Source: Geodermatophilus tzadiensis (GTDB lineage Bacteria; Actinomycetota; Actinomycetes; Mycobacteriales; Geodermatophilaceae). Taken from it: a stretch of 64,000 nucleotides of DNA. A program made the position numbers and the translations under genes. Where the stretch lies: assembly GCF_003002915.1 (NCBI RefSeq), contig NZ_PVTG01000017.1, forward strand, positions 62,001-126,000, in the 5' to 3' direction. Under the pieces are notes generated by a model that saw nothing but the letters and a program-made list of their open reading frames with translations, was not told where the DNA came from and searched no databases. Below are positions 20,561 to 29,519 of the stretch, piece after piece; position 1 is the first letter of the stretch, and each line of letters starts with the position of its first letter.

Positions 20561-21057
20561 CCGGGCTGCCGCGGGTGGGCCTCGGCGTCGACGTGCACCC
20601 GGTCGAGGCCGGGCGCCCGTGCCGGCTGGCCGGCCTCGAGTGGCCCGGCGCCGACGGGTGCGCCGGGCACTCCGACGGCGACGTCGTCGCGCACGCCCTC
20701 ACCGACGCCGTCCTGTCGGCCGCCGGGCTCGGCGACATCGGCGGGCTGCTGGGCACCGACGACCCGCGCTGGGCCGGCGCCCGCGGTGTCGCCGTCCTCG
20801 AGCACGTGCGGGAGACGCTCGCCGCGGCCGGCTGGCGGGTCGGCAACGCGGCCGTGCAGCTGGTCGCCCCGACGCCCAAGCTCGGCCCGCGCCGCGCGGA
20901 GGCCGAGGCCGCGCTGTCGGCGGCGCTCGGTGCCCCGGTGAGCGTCACGGCCACCACCACCGACGGCCTGGGCCTGGTCGGGCGCGGCGAGGGCCGGGCG
21001 GCGATCGCGACCGCGCTGGTCGTCGAGGCGGGGTCCGTGGACTCCGCGCCCCGCTGA
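20557..21057 (+). CDS. ispF: 2-C-methyl-D-erythritol 2,4-cyclodiphosphate synthase
   Basis: IspF cyclises CDP-ME 2-phosphate to MEcPP. The 166-residue protein has the zinc ligands in GVDVHPV (Asp, His) and the third in the block [15 protein letters not shown]. It also has [11 protein letters not shown] and the conserved [14 protein letters not shown] near the C-terminus. GTG 20557 overlaps the ispD stop. Its last codons (GSVDSAPR) are encoded by the first, slightly diverged unit of the 32-bp tandem repeat that then continues toward cysS, so the repeat either arose from or invaded the gene end. Confidence 0.95.
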   Translation: MTGLPRVGLGVDVHPVEAGRPCRLAGLEWPGADGCAGHSDGDVVAHALTDAVLSAAGLGDIGGLLGTDDPRWAGARGVAVLEHVRETLAAAGWRVGNAAVQLVAPTPKLGPRRAEAEAALSAALGAPVSVTATTTDGLGLVGRGEGRAAIATALVVEAGSVDSAPR

Positions 21058-21176
21058 CGCAGCGCTCCGTAGACTCCGCGCCCCGCCGACGCAGCGCTCC
21101 GTAGACTCCGCGCCCCGCCGACGCAGCGCTCCGTAGACTCCGCGCCCCGCCGACGCAGCGCTCCGTAGACTCCGCG
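21041..21176 (+). repeat. 32-bp tandem repeat, four units plus a partial
   Basis: Units span 21041-21072, 21073-21104, 21105-21136 and 21137-21168, with an 8-nt partial at 21169-21176. Units 2-4 are identical; unit 1 differs by one base (CTG for CCG) and contains the ispF stop. TGGACT spans the join into unit 1. Each later unit junction recreates TAGACT, a -10 hexamer (21071-21076, 21103-21108, 21135-21140 and 21166-21171 by the same phase). There are no spacers, so this is not a CRISPR array. Confidence 0.9.
21166..21171 (+). promoter_or_regulatory. -10 box (TAGACT) for leaderless cysS
   Basis: The last of the repeated TAGACT hexamers ends 7 nt before GTG 21179 with no ribosome binding site. 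The upstream copies would start longer transcripts of the same gene. Confidence 0.6.
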
Positions 21177-21178
21177 CA

Positions 21179-22582
21179 GTGAGCCTCCGCCTGTACGACA
21201 CGGCCGCCCGCGCGGTCCGCGACTTCACGCCCCTGCGTGCGGGACAGGCCTCGATGTACGTCTGCGGGCTCACCGTCCAGGGGCCGCCACACGTCGGCCA
21301 CGTGCGGGCCGCGCTGGTCTTCGACGTGCTGCGCAGCTGGCTGGAGCACGGCCACGGCCTCGACGTCACGCTGGTCCGCAACGTCACCGACATCGACGAC
21401 AAGATCCTCACCAAGGCCGCCGAGGCGGGCGTGCCGTGGTGGGCGTGGGCCTACACCAACGAGCTGGCCTGCACCCGCGCCTACGACGTCCTCGGCGTCC
21501 GCCCGCCCACCTACGAGCCGCGCGCCACCGGCCACGTGCCCGACATGGTCGAGCTCGTCGAGCGGCTGGTCGAGCGCGGGCACGCCTACGCCGTCGACGG
21601 CGACGTCTACTTCGACGTCCGCTCGTTCCCGGAGTACGGGGCGCTGACCCGCCAGCGGCTCGAGGACCTCGAGGCGGCCGGCGACACCGACACCGACGAG
21701 CGCAAGCGCGACCCCCGCGACTTCGCGCTGTGGAAGGCGCACAAGCCCGGCGAGCCGGCGACCGCGGCGTGGCCGACGCCGTGGGGGCGCGGCCGGCCGG
21801 GCTGGCACCTGGAGTGCTCGGCGATGGCCGGGCGCTACCTCGGCCCCGACTTCGACGTCCACGGCGGCGGGCTGGACCTGCGCTTCCCGCACCACGAGAA
21901 CGAGCAGGCGCAGTCGCGCGCGGCCGGCGACGGGTTCGCGCGGTACTGGCTGCACAACGGCTGGGTCACCCTCGGCGGCGAGAAGATGAGCAAGTCGCTG
22001 GGCAACACCGCGCTGGTCGACGAGGTGGTGCAGCGGGTGCGGCCGGTGGAGCTGCGCTACTACCTGGTCGCCCCGCACTACCGCTCGACGATCGAGTTCA
22101 CCGACGCCGCGGTGGCCGAGGCGGGTGCGGCCTACCGGCGGATCGAGTCGTTCGTGCAGCGGGCCGCCGAGCGGGTGGGCGCCGAGCACTCGGCCGACCT
22201 CCCCGAGGCGTTCCGCGCCGCGATGGACGACGACCTGGGCACCCCGGCCGCCGTCGCCGTCGTGCACGACACCGTCCGGCAGGGCAACACCGCCCTGGCC
22301 GAGGGCGACGACGCCGCCACCGCCGCCGCCCTCGGCCCGGTGCGCGCGATGCTCGCCGTGCTCGGCCTCGACCCGCTCGACCCCCGGTGGGCCGGCGGTG
22401 GATCCGACGACCGGCTCACCGAGGTGGCCGACGGCCTGGTCCGGCTGGCGCTCGACCAGCGCCAGGCCGCCCGCGCGCGCAAGGACTACGCGGCGGCCGA
22501 CGCGCTGCGCGACCAGCTCACCGCCCTCGGCGTGCAGGTCGAGGACACCCCGCAGGGACCCCGATGGGAGCTGACCCGCTGA
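21179..22582 (+). CDS. cysS: Cysteinyl-tRNA synthetase
   Basis: CysS charges tRNA-Cys. The class I signature HIGH appears as PHVGH near the N-terminus and KMSKS is intact in [10 protein letters not shown]. Zinc ligands are the Cys in YVCGLT, the Cys in HLECSAM and the HHENE pair. The C-terminal helical DALR-type and anticodon domains complete 467 residues. GTG 21179 is fixed by the -10 box 7 nt upstream. The stop overlaps the next ATG (TGATG), so the RNA methyltransferase is co-expressed, as in mycobacteria. Confidence 0.96.
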   Translation: MSLRLYDTAARAVRDFTPLRAGQASMYVCGLTVQGPPHVGHVRAALVFDVLRSWLEHGHGLDVTLVRNVTDIDDKILTKAAEAGVPWWAWAYTNELACTRAYDVLGVRPPTYEPRATGHVPDMVELVERLVERGHAYAVDGDVYFDVRSFPEYGALTRQRLEDLEAAGDTDTDERKRDPRDFALWKAHKPGEPATAAWPTPWGRGRPGWHLECSAMAGRYLGPDFDVHGGGLDLRFPHHENEQAQSRAAGDGFARYWLHNGWVTLGGEKMSKSLGNTALVDEVVQRVRPVELRYYLVAPHYRSTIEFTDAAVAEAGAAYRRIESFVQRAAERVGAEHSADLPEAFRAAMDDDLGTPAAVAVVHDTVRQGNTALAEGDDAATAAALGPVRAMLAVLGLDPLDPRWAGGGSDDRLTEVADGLVRLALDQRQAARARKDYAAADALRDQLTALGVQVEDTPQGPRWELTR

Positions 22583-23538
22583 TGGCCGGCAACAGCCAGC
22601 GCCGCGGCCGCACGAGCGGTGCCGGCAAGAAGACCGCCACCGCGGGCACGGGCGGCAAGAACCGCCGGTCCCTCGCCGGCCGCGGCGCGACCCCGCCCGC
22701 GGAGATGCGCAAGGGGCACCCGGCGCAGCGCAAGGCGCAGGCCGACGCGCGCCGGCGGGCCGAGCGCGACCGCAGCCGCCAGCGCGCCGAGGAGACCCCG
22801 GAGCTGCTGCTCGGCCGCAACCCGGTGGTGGAGGCGCTGCGCGCGGAGATCCCGGCGACCGCGCTCTACGTGGTCACCGGTGAGTCCACGCGGTCCGACG
22901 AGCGGGTCACCGAGGCGGTGCAGCTCGCCGCGGACCGCGGCCTGCCGCTGCTGGAGGTGGGCAAGGCCGAGTTCGACCGGATGTCGAACGGGGCGCTGCA
23001 CCAGGGCATCGGCCTGCAGGTCCCGCCCTACTCCTACGCCCACCCCGACGACCTGCTCGACGTCGCCCGCGACTCCGGGCGGCCGCCGCTGGTGGTGGCG
23101 ATGGACGGCGTCACCGACCCGCGCAACCTCGGCGCCGTCGTCCGCTCGGCCGCCGCGTTCGCCGCGCACGGGGTCGTCGTGCCGCAGCGCCGCGCCGTCG
23201 GCATGACCGCCTCGGCCTGGCGGACCAGCGCGGGGGCCGCCGCCCGGCTGCCGGTGGCCCGCGCGGTCAACCTGGCCCGCGCGCTGGCCTCCTACCAGGA
23301 CGCCGGGCTGATGACCGTGGGCCTGGCCGGCGACGGCGACACCGACCTGCACGAGTTCGACGGCCTCGCCGACCCGGTGGTCCTGGTCGTCGGCGCGGAG
23401 GGGACGGGGCTGTCGCGGCTGGTCCGTGAGCGCTGCGACGTCGTCCTGCGCATCCCGATCGCCCGCGACACCGAGTCGCTCAACGTCAGCGTCGCCGCCG
23501 GCATCGCCCTCTACGCGGCCGCCCAGGCCCGCCGGTAG
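22582..23538 (+). CDS. rlmB: 23S rRNA (guanosine 2'-O) methyltransferase RlmB/TrmH type
   Basis: A SPOUT-class enzyme that 2'-O-methylates rRNA. The first 70 residues are a basic, disordered Lys/Arg-rich extension. Then comes the substrate-binding domain ([12 protein letters not shown]) and the SpoU knot with [21 protein letters not shown] and [18 protein letters not shown], where the cofactor binds. It has 318 residues. ATG 22582 overlaps the cysS stop. The exact target (G2251-like or another) cannot be settled from sequence, so the symbol is by family and by position after cysS. Confidence 0.9.
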   Translation: MAGNSQRRGRTSGAGKKTATAGTGGKNRRSLAGRGATPPAEMRKGHPAQRKAQADARRRAERDRSRQRAEETPELLLGRNPVVEALRAEIPATALYVVTGESTRSDERVTEAVQLAADRGLPLLEVGKAEFDRMSNGALHQGIGLQVPPYSYAHPDDLLDVARDSGRPPLVVAMDGVTDPRNLGAVVRSAAAFAAHGVVVPQRRAVGMTASAWRTSAGAAARLPVARAVNLARALASYQDAGLMTVGLAGDGDTDLHEFDGLADPVVLVVGAEGTGLSRLVRERCDVVLRIPIARDTESLNVSVAAGIALYAAAQARR

Positions 23539-23543
23539 CGGCC

Positions 23544-23569
23544 GCGACGATCAGGTCACCTGATCATCG
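23544..23569. repeat. GATCAGGT palindrome, copy 2
   Basis: GCGACGATCAGGT (23544-23556), one central C, then ACCTGATCATCG. The first 13 bases equal those of the copy at 9884-9910; the right arm has one mismatch. It lies between the convergent stops of rlmB and the DUF445 gene and probably ends both transcripts. Confidence 0.65.
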
Positions 23570-23575
23570 AGCGCC

Positions 23576-24853
23576 TCACCCCAGCAGCTGGGCGACGGTG
23601 TAGATGACCAGGCCCGCCAGGCCGCCGACGACGGTGCCGTTGATCCGGATGAACTGCAGGTCGCGGCCCACCTGCAACTCGATGCGCCGGCTGGTCTCCT
23701 CGGTGTCCCAGCGCGCCACGGTGGCGCCGACGACGTCGGCCAGCTCGCCGGCGAACCGGTCGACCAGGTAGCCGGCAACCCGCACCGACTGCCGCTGCAC
23801 CCGCTCGCGCACCCGCGGGTCGGTCTGCAGCAGCCGGGCGGCGTCGCGGACCAGCCCGGCCACCCGGGCCCGCAGCTCGGAGTCGGGGTCGGCGGCCGCG
23901 GCGAGGAACGCGGTCTTGGCGTTGGTCCACAGCGACGAGGACCAGGTGCGCACCGCCGGGTGCTCGAGCAGCTCCTTCTTGAACGCCTCGACCCGCGCGG
24001 CGGTGTCGGGGTCGGTGCGCAGGGCGTGCACGTAGACGCGCAGCCGGGCGTCGTACACCCGGCGCAGCTCGTGGTGCCGGTCGGCGCCCACCTCGTCGAG
24101 GAAGGACTGCACCCCGGCGAACACCCGGTCGAACACCCGGTCGTCGACCCAGTCGGGCACCCAGGCGGGGGAGGCGTCGCCGAGCTGGGCGCGGAACACC
24201 ACCCGGTTGTCCTCCAGGAAGCGGGCCAGGTAGCGCAGCGCCGCCGAGAGCACCTCCTGGTGGCGGTCGCCGTCGACGACCAGCTCCAGCACCCGCGCCA
24301 GCACCGGCGCGGCCGGCGTCTCGTGCAGCTTGCGGTCGACCAGCCCGGCGACGGCGTCCTGCACGTCGTCGTCGCGCAGCAGGTCGGTGACCCCGGTCAG
24401 CGCGACCGCGGCGTCGGCGGCCAGCCGCTCGGCCCGGCCGGGCGCGGCGAGGAAGCCCCCGAGCCGGCCGGGGACGTCGACGGTGGCGAGCTTGTCCTCC
24501 ACGACGCCGCGGGTCAGGAAGTTCTCCTGCACGAAGGTGCCCAGGCTCGCGCCGATCTGGTCCTTCTTGCGCGGGATGATCGCCGTGTGCGGGATCGGGA
24601 TCCGCAGCGGGTGCCGGAACAGCGCGGTGACGGCGAACCAGTCGGCCAGCGCGCCGACCATCGAGGCCTCGGCGGTGGCCCGCACGTACCCGACCCAGGC
24701 GCCGGCGTCCTCCCCGACCAGCACGCAGGCGAGGAACACCGCCGCGGCCAGCAGGAACAGCCCGGTGGCCAGCCGCTTCATCCGGCGCAGGCCCTCGGCG
24801 CGCTCCGGGTCGTCCAGCGAGGAGGCCAGCGGAGCGCTCGGGGACGACGACAC
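23576..24853 (-). CDS. DUF445 family membrane protein
   Basis: A conserved protein of unknown function, 425 residues. It has an N-terminal membrane segment (about 30-45) followed by the family hallmark GALADWFAVTALFRHPL and IPHTAIIPRKKDQIG. A long helical, amphipathic body comes next, and a C-terminal membrane anchor (GTVVGGLAGLVIYTVAQLL). Both termini anchor in the membrane, so the body is on one side. GTG 24853 follows a TAGGCT -10 box by 7 nt. Confidence 0.85.
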   Translation of the reverse strand: MSSSPSAPLASSLDDPERAEGLRRMKRLATGLFLLAAAVFLACVLVGEDAGAWVGYVRATAEASMVGALADWFAVTALFRHPLRIPIPHTAIIPRKKDQIGASLGTFVQENFLTRGVVEDKLATVDVPGRLGGFLAAPGRAERLAADAAVALTGVTDLLRDDDVQDAVAGLVDRKLHETPAAPVLARVLELVVDGDRHQEVLSAALRYLARFLEDNRVVFRAQLGDASPAWVPDWVDDRVFDRVFAGVQSFLDEVGADRHHELRRVYDARLRVYVHALRTDPDTAARVEAFKKELLEHPAVRTWSSSLWTNAKTAFLAAAADPDSELRARVAGLVRDAARLLQTDPRVRERVQRQSVRVAGYLVDRFAGELADVVGATVARWDTEETSRRIELQVGRDLQFIRINGTVVGGLAGLVIYTVAQLLG

Positions 24854-24860
24854 CCTCCCG

Positions 24861-24866
24861 AGCCTA
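24861..24866 (-). promoter_or_regulatory. -10 box (TAGGCT), leaderless start of DUF445 gene
   Basis: On the minus strand TAGGCT is followed by 7 nt and GTG at 24853. The intervening CGGGAGG could look like a ribosome site but touches the start codon, so leaderless initiation fits better. Confidence 0.5.
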
Positions 24867-24900
24867 GGAGGCGCGGGAGGGTGCCGTCGGGGCGCGGGGA

Positions 24901-26157
24901 TCAGCTGTCGCTGCTGCCGAGCGTCACGTGCACGGTGGAGGTCTGCCCGTCGCGGCGGACGGTCAGCGTCACCTCGTCGCCGGGGGCCCTGCTGCGCACC
25001 GCGGCGGTGAGCTCGGTGGAGGTGGTCACCGCCCGGTCGCCGACGGCGGTCACCACGTCACCGGCCCGCAGCCCGGCGGAGGCCGCCGCGCCGCCGTCCT
25101 GCACCTGCACGACCTGCGCGCCGGTGCCGACCCCGCTGTTGGCGTCGCTGGCCGCGGTCTGCGCCTGCACCCCGAGGACGGCGTGGGTGGCCGAGCCGGT
25201 GGCGACGATCTCCTGGGCGATGCGCTGCGCGGTGTTGCTGGGGATGGCGAAGCCGACGCCGATGTTGCCGCTCTGCGCGTCCTGGCCCGGTGCGCCCGAG
25301 GCCACCGAGGCGATGGCGCTGTTGATGCCGATGACCTCGCCGGCGGCGTCGACCAGCGCGCCGCCGGAGTTGCCCGGGTTGATCGCCGCGTCGGTCTGCA
25401 GCGCGTCGAGGACCGTCGCGTCGTCGCGGGTGGAGCCGGTGGCCACCGCGCGGTTCGTGGCGCTGATGATCCCGTCGGTGACCGTGTCGGACAGGCCGAG
25501 CGGGGCGCCGATCGCCACCGCGAGGTCGCCGACCTGCACGTCGTCGGAGTCGGCGAAGGTCGCCGGGGTCAGCCCGTCGGCGCCCTGCAGCTTGACCACG
25601 GCGAGGTCCGAGGTCGGGTCGGTGCCGACGACGGTGGCGTCGTAGAGCGTGCCGTCGGAGGTGCGCACCTGGATGGTGGCGCCGTCGGTGCTGCTGTCGA
25701 GGGTGACCACGTGGTTGTTCGTCAGCACGTAGCCGTCCGCGGAGAGCACCACGCCCGAGCCGCTGCCCGACCCCGAGCCGCCGCTGACGTACACGGTGAC
25801 GACGCTGGGCGCCGCCTTGGCGGCGGCGGCGGTCACCGCGGTCGCCGTCTGGGGGTCCTTGACGACGACGCTCTGCGCGGTGGCGGCCGTCGTCGCCGCG
25901 GTGCCGCCGTCCGCGGTGAGCGCGACGACGCCGGCCCCGGCGCCGCCGCCGATGAGCGCGCCGGCGAGCAGCCCGGCGACGCCGAGCCGCAGCCGGCTGG
26001 CGCGGCGCGGCGCGGCGGCGGGGACGAGCGGCACCAGCGGCGGCGGGACCGTCGCGGTCCCGCCCGAGGGGTGCCAGGAGCCGCCGGACGGCGGCGGGGC
26101 CCACCCCGGGGTCGCGCCGGTCGGCTGCTGCGCCGGGTGCTGCTGTCCGTCGGTCAC
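24901..26157 (-). CDS. HtrA/DegP-type serine protease with PDZ domain
   Basis: An envelope quality-control protease. A Pro-rich cytoplasmic N-terminus (1-50) precedes one membrane segment (about 57-81). The trypsin-like domain has the catalytic triad His149 (TNNHVV), Asp184 (PTSDLAVVK) and Ser264 (GNSGG). A single PDZ domain follows (about 315-410, with GLRAGDVVTAVGDRAV). A Ser/Gly repeat just after the membrane-proximal part (SGSGSGSG, about 128-135) is a flexible loop. At 418 residues this is the usual actinobacterial PepD-like layout. No two-component genes adjoin it. Confidence 0.94.
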   Translation of the reverse strand: MTDGQQHPAQQPTGATPGWAPPPSGGSWHPSGGTATVPPPLVPLVPAAAPRRASRLRLGVAGLLAGALIGGGAGAGVVALTADGGTAATTAATAQSVVVKDPQTATAVTAAAAKAAPSVVTVYVSGGSGSGSGSGVVLSADGYVLTNNHVVTLDSSTDGATIQVRTSDGTLYDATVVGTDPTSDLAVVKLQGADGLTPATFADSDDVQVGDLAVAIGAPLGLSDTVTDGIISATNRAVATGSTRDDATVLDALQTDAAINPGNSGGALVDAAGEVIGINSAIASVASGAPGQDAQSGNIGVGFAIPSNTAQRIAQEIVATGSATHAVLGVQAQTAASDANSGVGTGAQVVQVQDGGAAASAGLRAGDVVTAVGDRAVTTSTELTAAVRSRAPGDEVTLTVRRDGQTSTVHVTLGSSDS

Positions 26158-26263
26158 TGTCCTGCGCCTCCCTCACGGGCGGCCGTCCGCCGCCCTCGAC
26201 GACCACGGTCGGCGCGGCGACTGGTGGGGCGCTGCAGGTCGCCTGTGAGGTCGCTGGACGTCC

Positions 26264-27040
26264 TCAGCGGGGCAGGAAGGCCAGCACCTGCCCACGTGCG
26301 ACCAGCTCGGTGACGATCCACACCGCCGCGACCTGGGCGGCCAGCAGCCCCACCAGCACGAGCAGCTGGGCGGCCCCGGCGGCCAGCGGACTGCCGCCGC
26401 CCAGCAGCACGCCGACGTACGCGCCCGGGAGGGTGACCAGGCCCACGGTGCGCGTCTGGTCGAGCGGCGGGACGAGGGCGGTGGCGGCCGAGGGGCGGGC
26501 GACGAGGAGGACCGCGTCGCGGGGGAGCAGTCCCAGGGCCAGTGCCGCCTCCACCTCGCCGCGCCGGCCGGCCAGCTCCTCGCGCAGCCGCCGCCCGGCC
26601 AGCGACGTCGCCGTCATGGCCCCGCCGATGAGGATCCCGGCCACCGGGACCACCGCCTCACCGCGCAGCGGCACCGTGCCGCTGGCCAGCACCAGCCCCA
26701 CCACGGGCCCGGCCCCGCCGACGACCGCGAGCGCCGCCGCCGCGACCCGGCGTGGCGCCCCGGGCGTGCGCAGCGTCAGGCCGCTGACCCGCCCGGCGGC
26801 GGTGACCGCCGCGACGGTGAGCATGAGCAGCACGAACGCCGACGACAGCCACAGCGAGCCGACGACGGCCAGCAGCACCGCCGAGACCGCGGCCAGCTGC
26901 ACGGTGGCCCGCAGCGCCGCCACGACGACCGGCCGTTCCTGCCCCAGTCCGGACAGCCGGCCGCCGACCGCGGCCAGGGCGGTGAGCAGCACGAGGACGA
27001 CGGCCAGCCGGGGTCCGAGGTCGACGACGGAGGTGCCCAC
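26264..27040 (-). CDS. FetB/UPF0014-family ABC permease
   Basis: A polytopic protein (258 residues, about seven membrane segments) of the FetB family, linked in E. coli to iron export with the ATPase FetA. Family markers are PVAGILIGGAMTATSLAGRRL, then GEVEAALALGLLPRDA, and DQTRTVGLVTLPGAYVGVLLGG. No ATPase gene lies next to it, so its partner must be elsewhere or the protein acts alone. GTG 27040 has a weak CATGAT 8 nt upstream on the minus strand. Confidence 0.85.
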   Translation of the reverse strand: MGTSVVDLGPRLAVVLVLLTALAAVGGRLSGLGQERPVVVAALRATVQLAAVSAVLLAVVGSLWLSSAFVLLMLTVAAVTAAGRVSGLTLRTPGAPRRVAAAALAVVGGAGPVVGLVLASGTVPLRGEAVVPVAGILIGGAMTATSLAGRRLREELAGRRGEVEAALALGLLPRDAVLLVARPSAATALVPPLDQTRTVGLVTLPGAYVGVLLGGGSPLAAGAAQLLVLVGLLAAQVAAVWIVTELVARGQVLAFLPR

Positions 27041-27194
27041 GGGCGGCGATCATGCCGCCCGCGACCCGGCGGGCCACGACACGCCCGGGCGCGGTGTGCG
27101 AGCGCCGTTCCGCTGGGTAGGGGGCGGTCCCGGTCGCTCCGCCTGGAGCCGGCCGGGAGCCCCGTGCCCGGCCTGCCCCCCTGGAGGCTGCCCG

Positions 27195-27905
27195 ATGTCC
27201 GACCGCGGTCTGCCCGTCCGCCTGCTCCTGGGCGTCGCCGCCCTCGCCCTGGCGGCCGTCGTGGTCGTCGGGGGCCTGGCCCTGCGGCCGCCCGGGCTGC
27301 TGGCCATCGGGCTGGCCGCGGTGGTCACCGCCTGCCTGGCCGCCGGGGTGGCCCGCGAGTCGACCGACGGGGGGCCGGCCCCGCTGGAGGCCGCCTGGCG
27401 CACCGGCGCGGCCACCATCGTCGTCCTGCTGTTCCTCTCCGGGACGGCCGCGGTCGGCGGCGCCGCGCTCACCGCGTCGGCCGCCGCGCTGCTCGTCATC
27501 GCCGGGCTCGGTGTCTGGCTGCTGCGCGCCGGCCGGCCCGGCGGGCACCGCCCCGGCCTTCCCGTAGTGCCGCCTCCGTCGGTGGCGCCGGCCGGACCGC
27601 CGCGGCCGGGGACCGCCCGGTACTCCGGCCGGCCCGGCGCCCGCGTGCTGGCCCTGCCGCCGGTGGCCACGCTGTCGACGGTGGCGCTGGGCCGCGAGTG
27701 GCTGACCACGACGGCGGCCCTCGCCGGGCGGCTGGACCCGGCGGCCCGCCAGGCCGTGGTCCGCCGCCGCCAGGACACGCTCGACGAGCTGGAGCGCCGC
27801 GACCCCGAGGGCTTCGCCCGCTGGCTGGCCGAGGGCCCGCTGCCGGGCAGCGACCCGGCCGACTGGCTGCAGCAGGGCCCGGCCGCGGGCACCGCCCCCG
27901 CCTGA
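27195..27905 (+). CDS. Four-helix membrane protein, function unknown
   Basis: No family name is recognised. The 236-residue protein has four membrane segments in two pairs (about 9-28, 32-50, 70-90 and 93-112). A Pro-rich linker follows, then a soluble C-terminal tail with helical, charged sequence (ALAGRLDPAARQAVVRRRQ and DELERRDPEGFARWLAEG). GGAGG at 27183-27187 is 7 nt before ATG 27195. It is divergent from the FetB-like gene; the 154-nt gap contains no obvious operator. Confidence 0.65.
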   Translation: MSDRGLPVRLLLGVAALALAAVVVVGGLALRPPGLLAIGLAAVVTACLAAGVARESTDGGPAPLEAAWRTGAATIVVLLFLSGTAAVGGAALTASAAALLVIAGLGVWLLRAGRPGGHRPGLPVVPPPSVAPAGPPRPGTARYSGRPGARVLALPPVATLSTVALGREWLTTTAALAGRLDPAARQAVVRRRQDTLDELERRDPEGFARWLAEGPLPGSDPADWLQQGPAAGTAPA

Positions 27906-27929
27906 GCGACGGAGCCGTCGCGGGGGCCG

Positions 27930-27959
27930 TTGACCGGTCCCGCCGGACGGTCGGACACT
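27930..27959 (+). promoter_or_regulatory. Candidate promoter for the DUF1326 gene
   Basis: TTGACC (27930-27935) and GACACT (27954-27959) are separated by 18 bp. The start would give a short leader containing GGAGG before ATG 27985. Confidence 0.35.
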
Positions 27960-27984
27960 GGCTCCCTCGCGGAGGGGGCCGGCC

Positions 27985-28587
27985 ATGGCGTGGGACCTCA
28001 GGGGCAGTTACGCCGAGACGTGTTCGTGCGAGCTCATGTGCCCGTGCAACCTCTCGTTCGACCACGGCGCGACCTACGACTTCTGCCGGGCGACCCTGGC
28101 CTTCGCCATCCGCGAGGGGCAGGTCGACGGCACCGACGTCCGGGGCCGCAGGGTCGTGACGATCATCGACACCCCGAAGGTGATGACCGAGGGCAACTGG
28201 CGGCTCGGCATGTTCGTCGACGACCAGGCCACGGACGAGCAGTTCGACAAGCTGGTCCAGGTCTTCGGTGGGCAGCTCGGCGGGCCGATGGCCGCACTCG
28301 GCCCGCTCGTGGCGGAGATCGCCGGCGTCGAACGGGCGCCGATCGAGTTCCGGGACGACGGGCTGCGACACAGCGTCCGGGTCGGGGACGTGATCGACTT
28401 CGAGGTCGAGGACGTCGTGCCGTTCGACAGGGAGGACAGTCGGCCGGCCAGGCTGGTCGGTGGGGGCCACCCGGTCGCGTCGGACCTGACGATCGCCGAG
28501 GCGCGGCGCTCCCGGATCGACGCCTTCGGCATCCGGTACGAGGGCAGGAGCGGCGTCTCGACCGCGGAGTTCTCCTGGGCCGGGTGA
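27985..28587 (+). CDS. DUF1326 domain protein
   Basis: A cytoplasmic protein of 200 residues from a conserved but uncharacterised family. The N-terminal signature is rich in Cys: SYAETCSCELMCPCN, with four Cys that could bind a metal. The rest is a beta-rich fold ending SGVSTAEFSWAG, as in other members. The next gene, DUF2182, starts 5 nt after its stop, and the pairing of these two families recurs in many bacteria, which implies a joint function, perhaps metal handling. GGAGG at 27971-27975 supports ATG 27985. Confidence 0.85.
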   Translation: MAWDLRGSYAETCSCELMCPCNLSFDHGATYDFCRATLAFAIREGQVDGTDVRGRRVVTIIDTPKVMTEGNWRLGMFVDDQATDEQFDKLVQVFGGQLGGPMAALGPLVAEIAGVERAPIEFRDDGLRHSVRVGDVIDFEVEDVVPFDREDSRPARLVGGGHPVASDLTIAEARRSRIDAFGIRYEGRSGVSTAEFSWAG

Positions 28588-28591
28588 CCCC

Positions 28592-29419
28592 GTGAGCCCT
28601 CCGGCGCAGGTACGCCTCCCCCCGGACCGCGGCCTCGCGCCGGCCTTCGCCGCCGTCCGTGTCCGGCTGGGACTGGTCGCCGTCCTGTTCGTCCTGGCCG
28701 GCGTCGGCTGGTGGTGGACCGTCCAGTCGATGCGGGGCATGGACGAGGGCCCGTGGACCGGCCTGGGGACGCTGGGCTGGTTCCTCTCGGTCTGGGTCGT
28801 GATGATGGCCGCGATGATGTTCCCGTCGGTCGCACCGACGGTCGCGCTGTACTCCCGGATGACCCGGCGGCGGTCTCCGCTGTCGCCCCTGCTGTTCGCG
28901 GCCGGCTACCTGCTCACCTGGGCAGCGGCGGGCCTGCTCGCCTTCGCGCTCACGGCGCTCGTGACCCGGGCCGCCGGTGACGTGCTCGCCTGGGACCGCG
29001 CGGGCCGGTGGGTCGCCGGCGCCACCCTGGTGGTCGCGGCGGTCTACGAGCTCACCCCGCTCAAGGACGTCTGCCTCGGCAAGTGCCGCAGCCCGCTCGG
29101 GTTCCTGCTGGGCTCGTGGCGCGACGGCCGCCGGGGCGCGCTGCAGATGGGCGCGAGACACGGCGCGTGGTGCGTCGGCTGCTGCTGGGCGCTGATGGCG
29201 TCGCTGTTCGCGCTGGGCGTCATGAGCGTCGTCTGGATGGCCGTCGTGGCGGGGGTGATCGCCGTCGAGAAGACGTTGCCGTGGCGGCGCGTGGCGACCT
29301 ACGGGACGGCGGCCCTGCTCCTCGCGCTGGGCGTGCTCGTGCTGACCGCGCCTCAGGCGGTCCCGGCCCTCACGACTCCCGGCGCCGACGGGACGGGCGA
29401 GATGGAGCCGATGCCCTAG
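28592..29419 (+). CDS. DUF2182 membrane protein
   Basis: A predicted metal-binding integral membrane protein, 275 residues with about seven segments. Family motifs are VVMMAAMMFPSVAP in the second helix, ELTPLKDVCLGKCRSP with two Cys, and GARHGAWCVGCCWALM with three Cys and a His. The Met/Cys/His-rich helices suggest a copper-like or other soft metal. It is coupled to the DUF1326 gene (5-nt gap). The mechanism is unproven, and I know of no direct biochemical assignment. Confidence 0.85.
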   Translation: MSPPAQVRLPPDRGLAPAFAAVRVRLGLVAVLFVLAGVGWWWTVQSMRGMDEGPWTGLGTLGWFLSVWVVMMAAMMFPSVAPTVALYSRMTRRRSPLSPLLFAAGYLLTWAAAGLLAFALTALVTRAAGDVLAWDRAGRWVAGATLVVAAVYELTPLKDVCLGKCRSPLGFLLGSWRDGRRGALQMGARHGAWCVGCCWALMASLFALGVMSVVWMAVVAGVIAVEKTLPWRRVATYGTAALLLALGVLVLTAPQAVPALTTPGADGTGEMEPMP

Positions 29420-29519
29420 CCCCGGCGTCGCCACCCGGGGTCGTAGCCCGAGGCGACAGGACGCGGGCACGGTACCGAAAGGAGTTCGCCTGCCGGGCGT
29501 CGCTCGGTGACACTCGGGC

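Noticed and set aside
21041..21176. Possible CRISPR array
   Set aside because: The repeats are directly adjacent with no spacers, and no cas genes are nearby.
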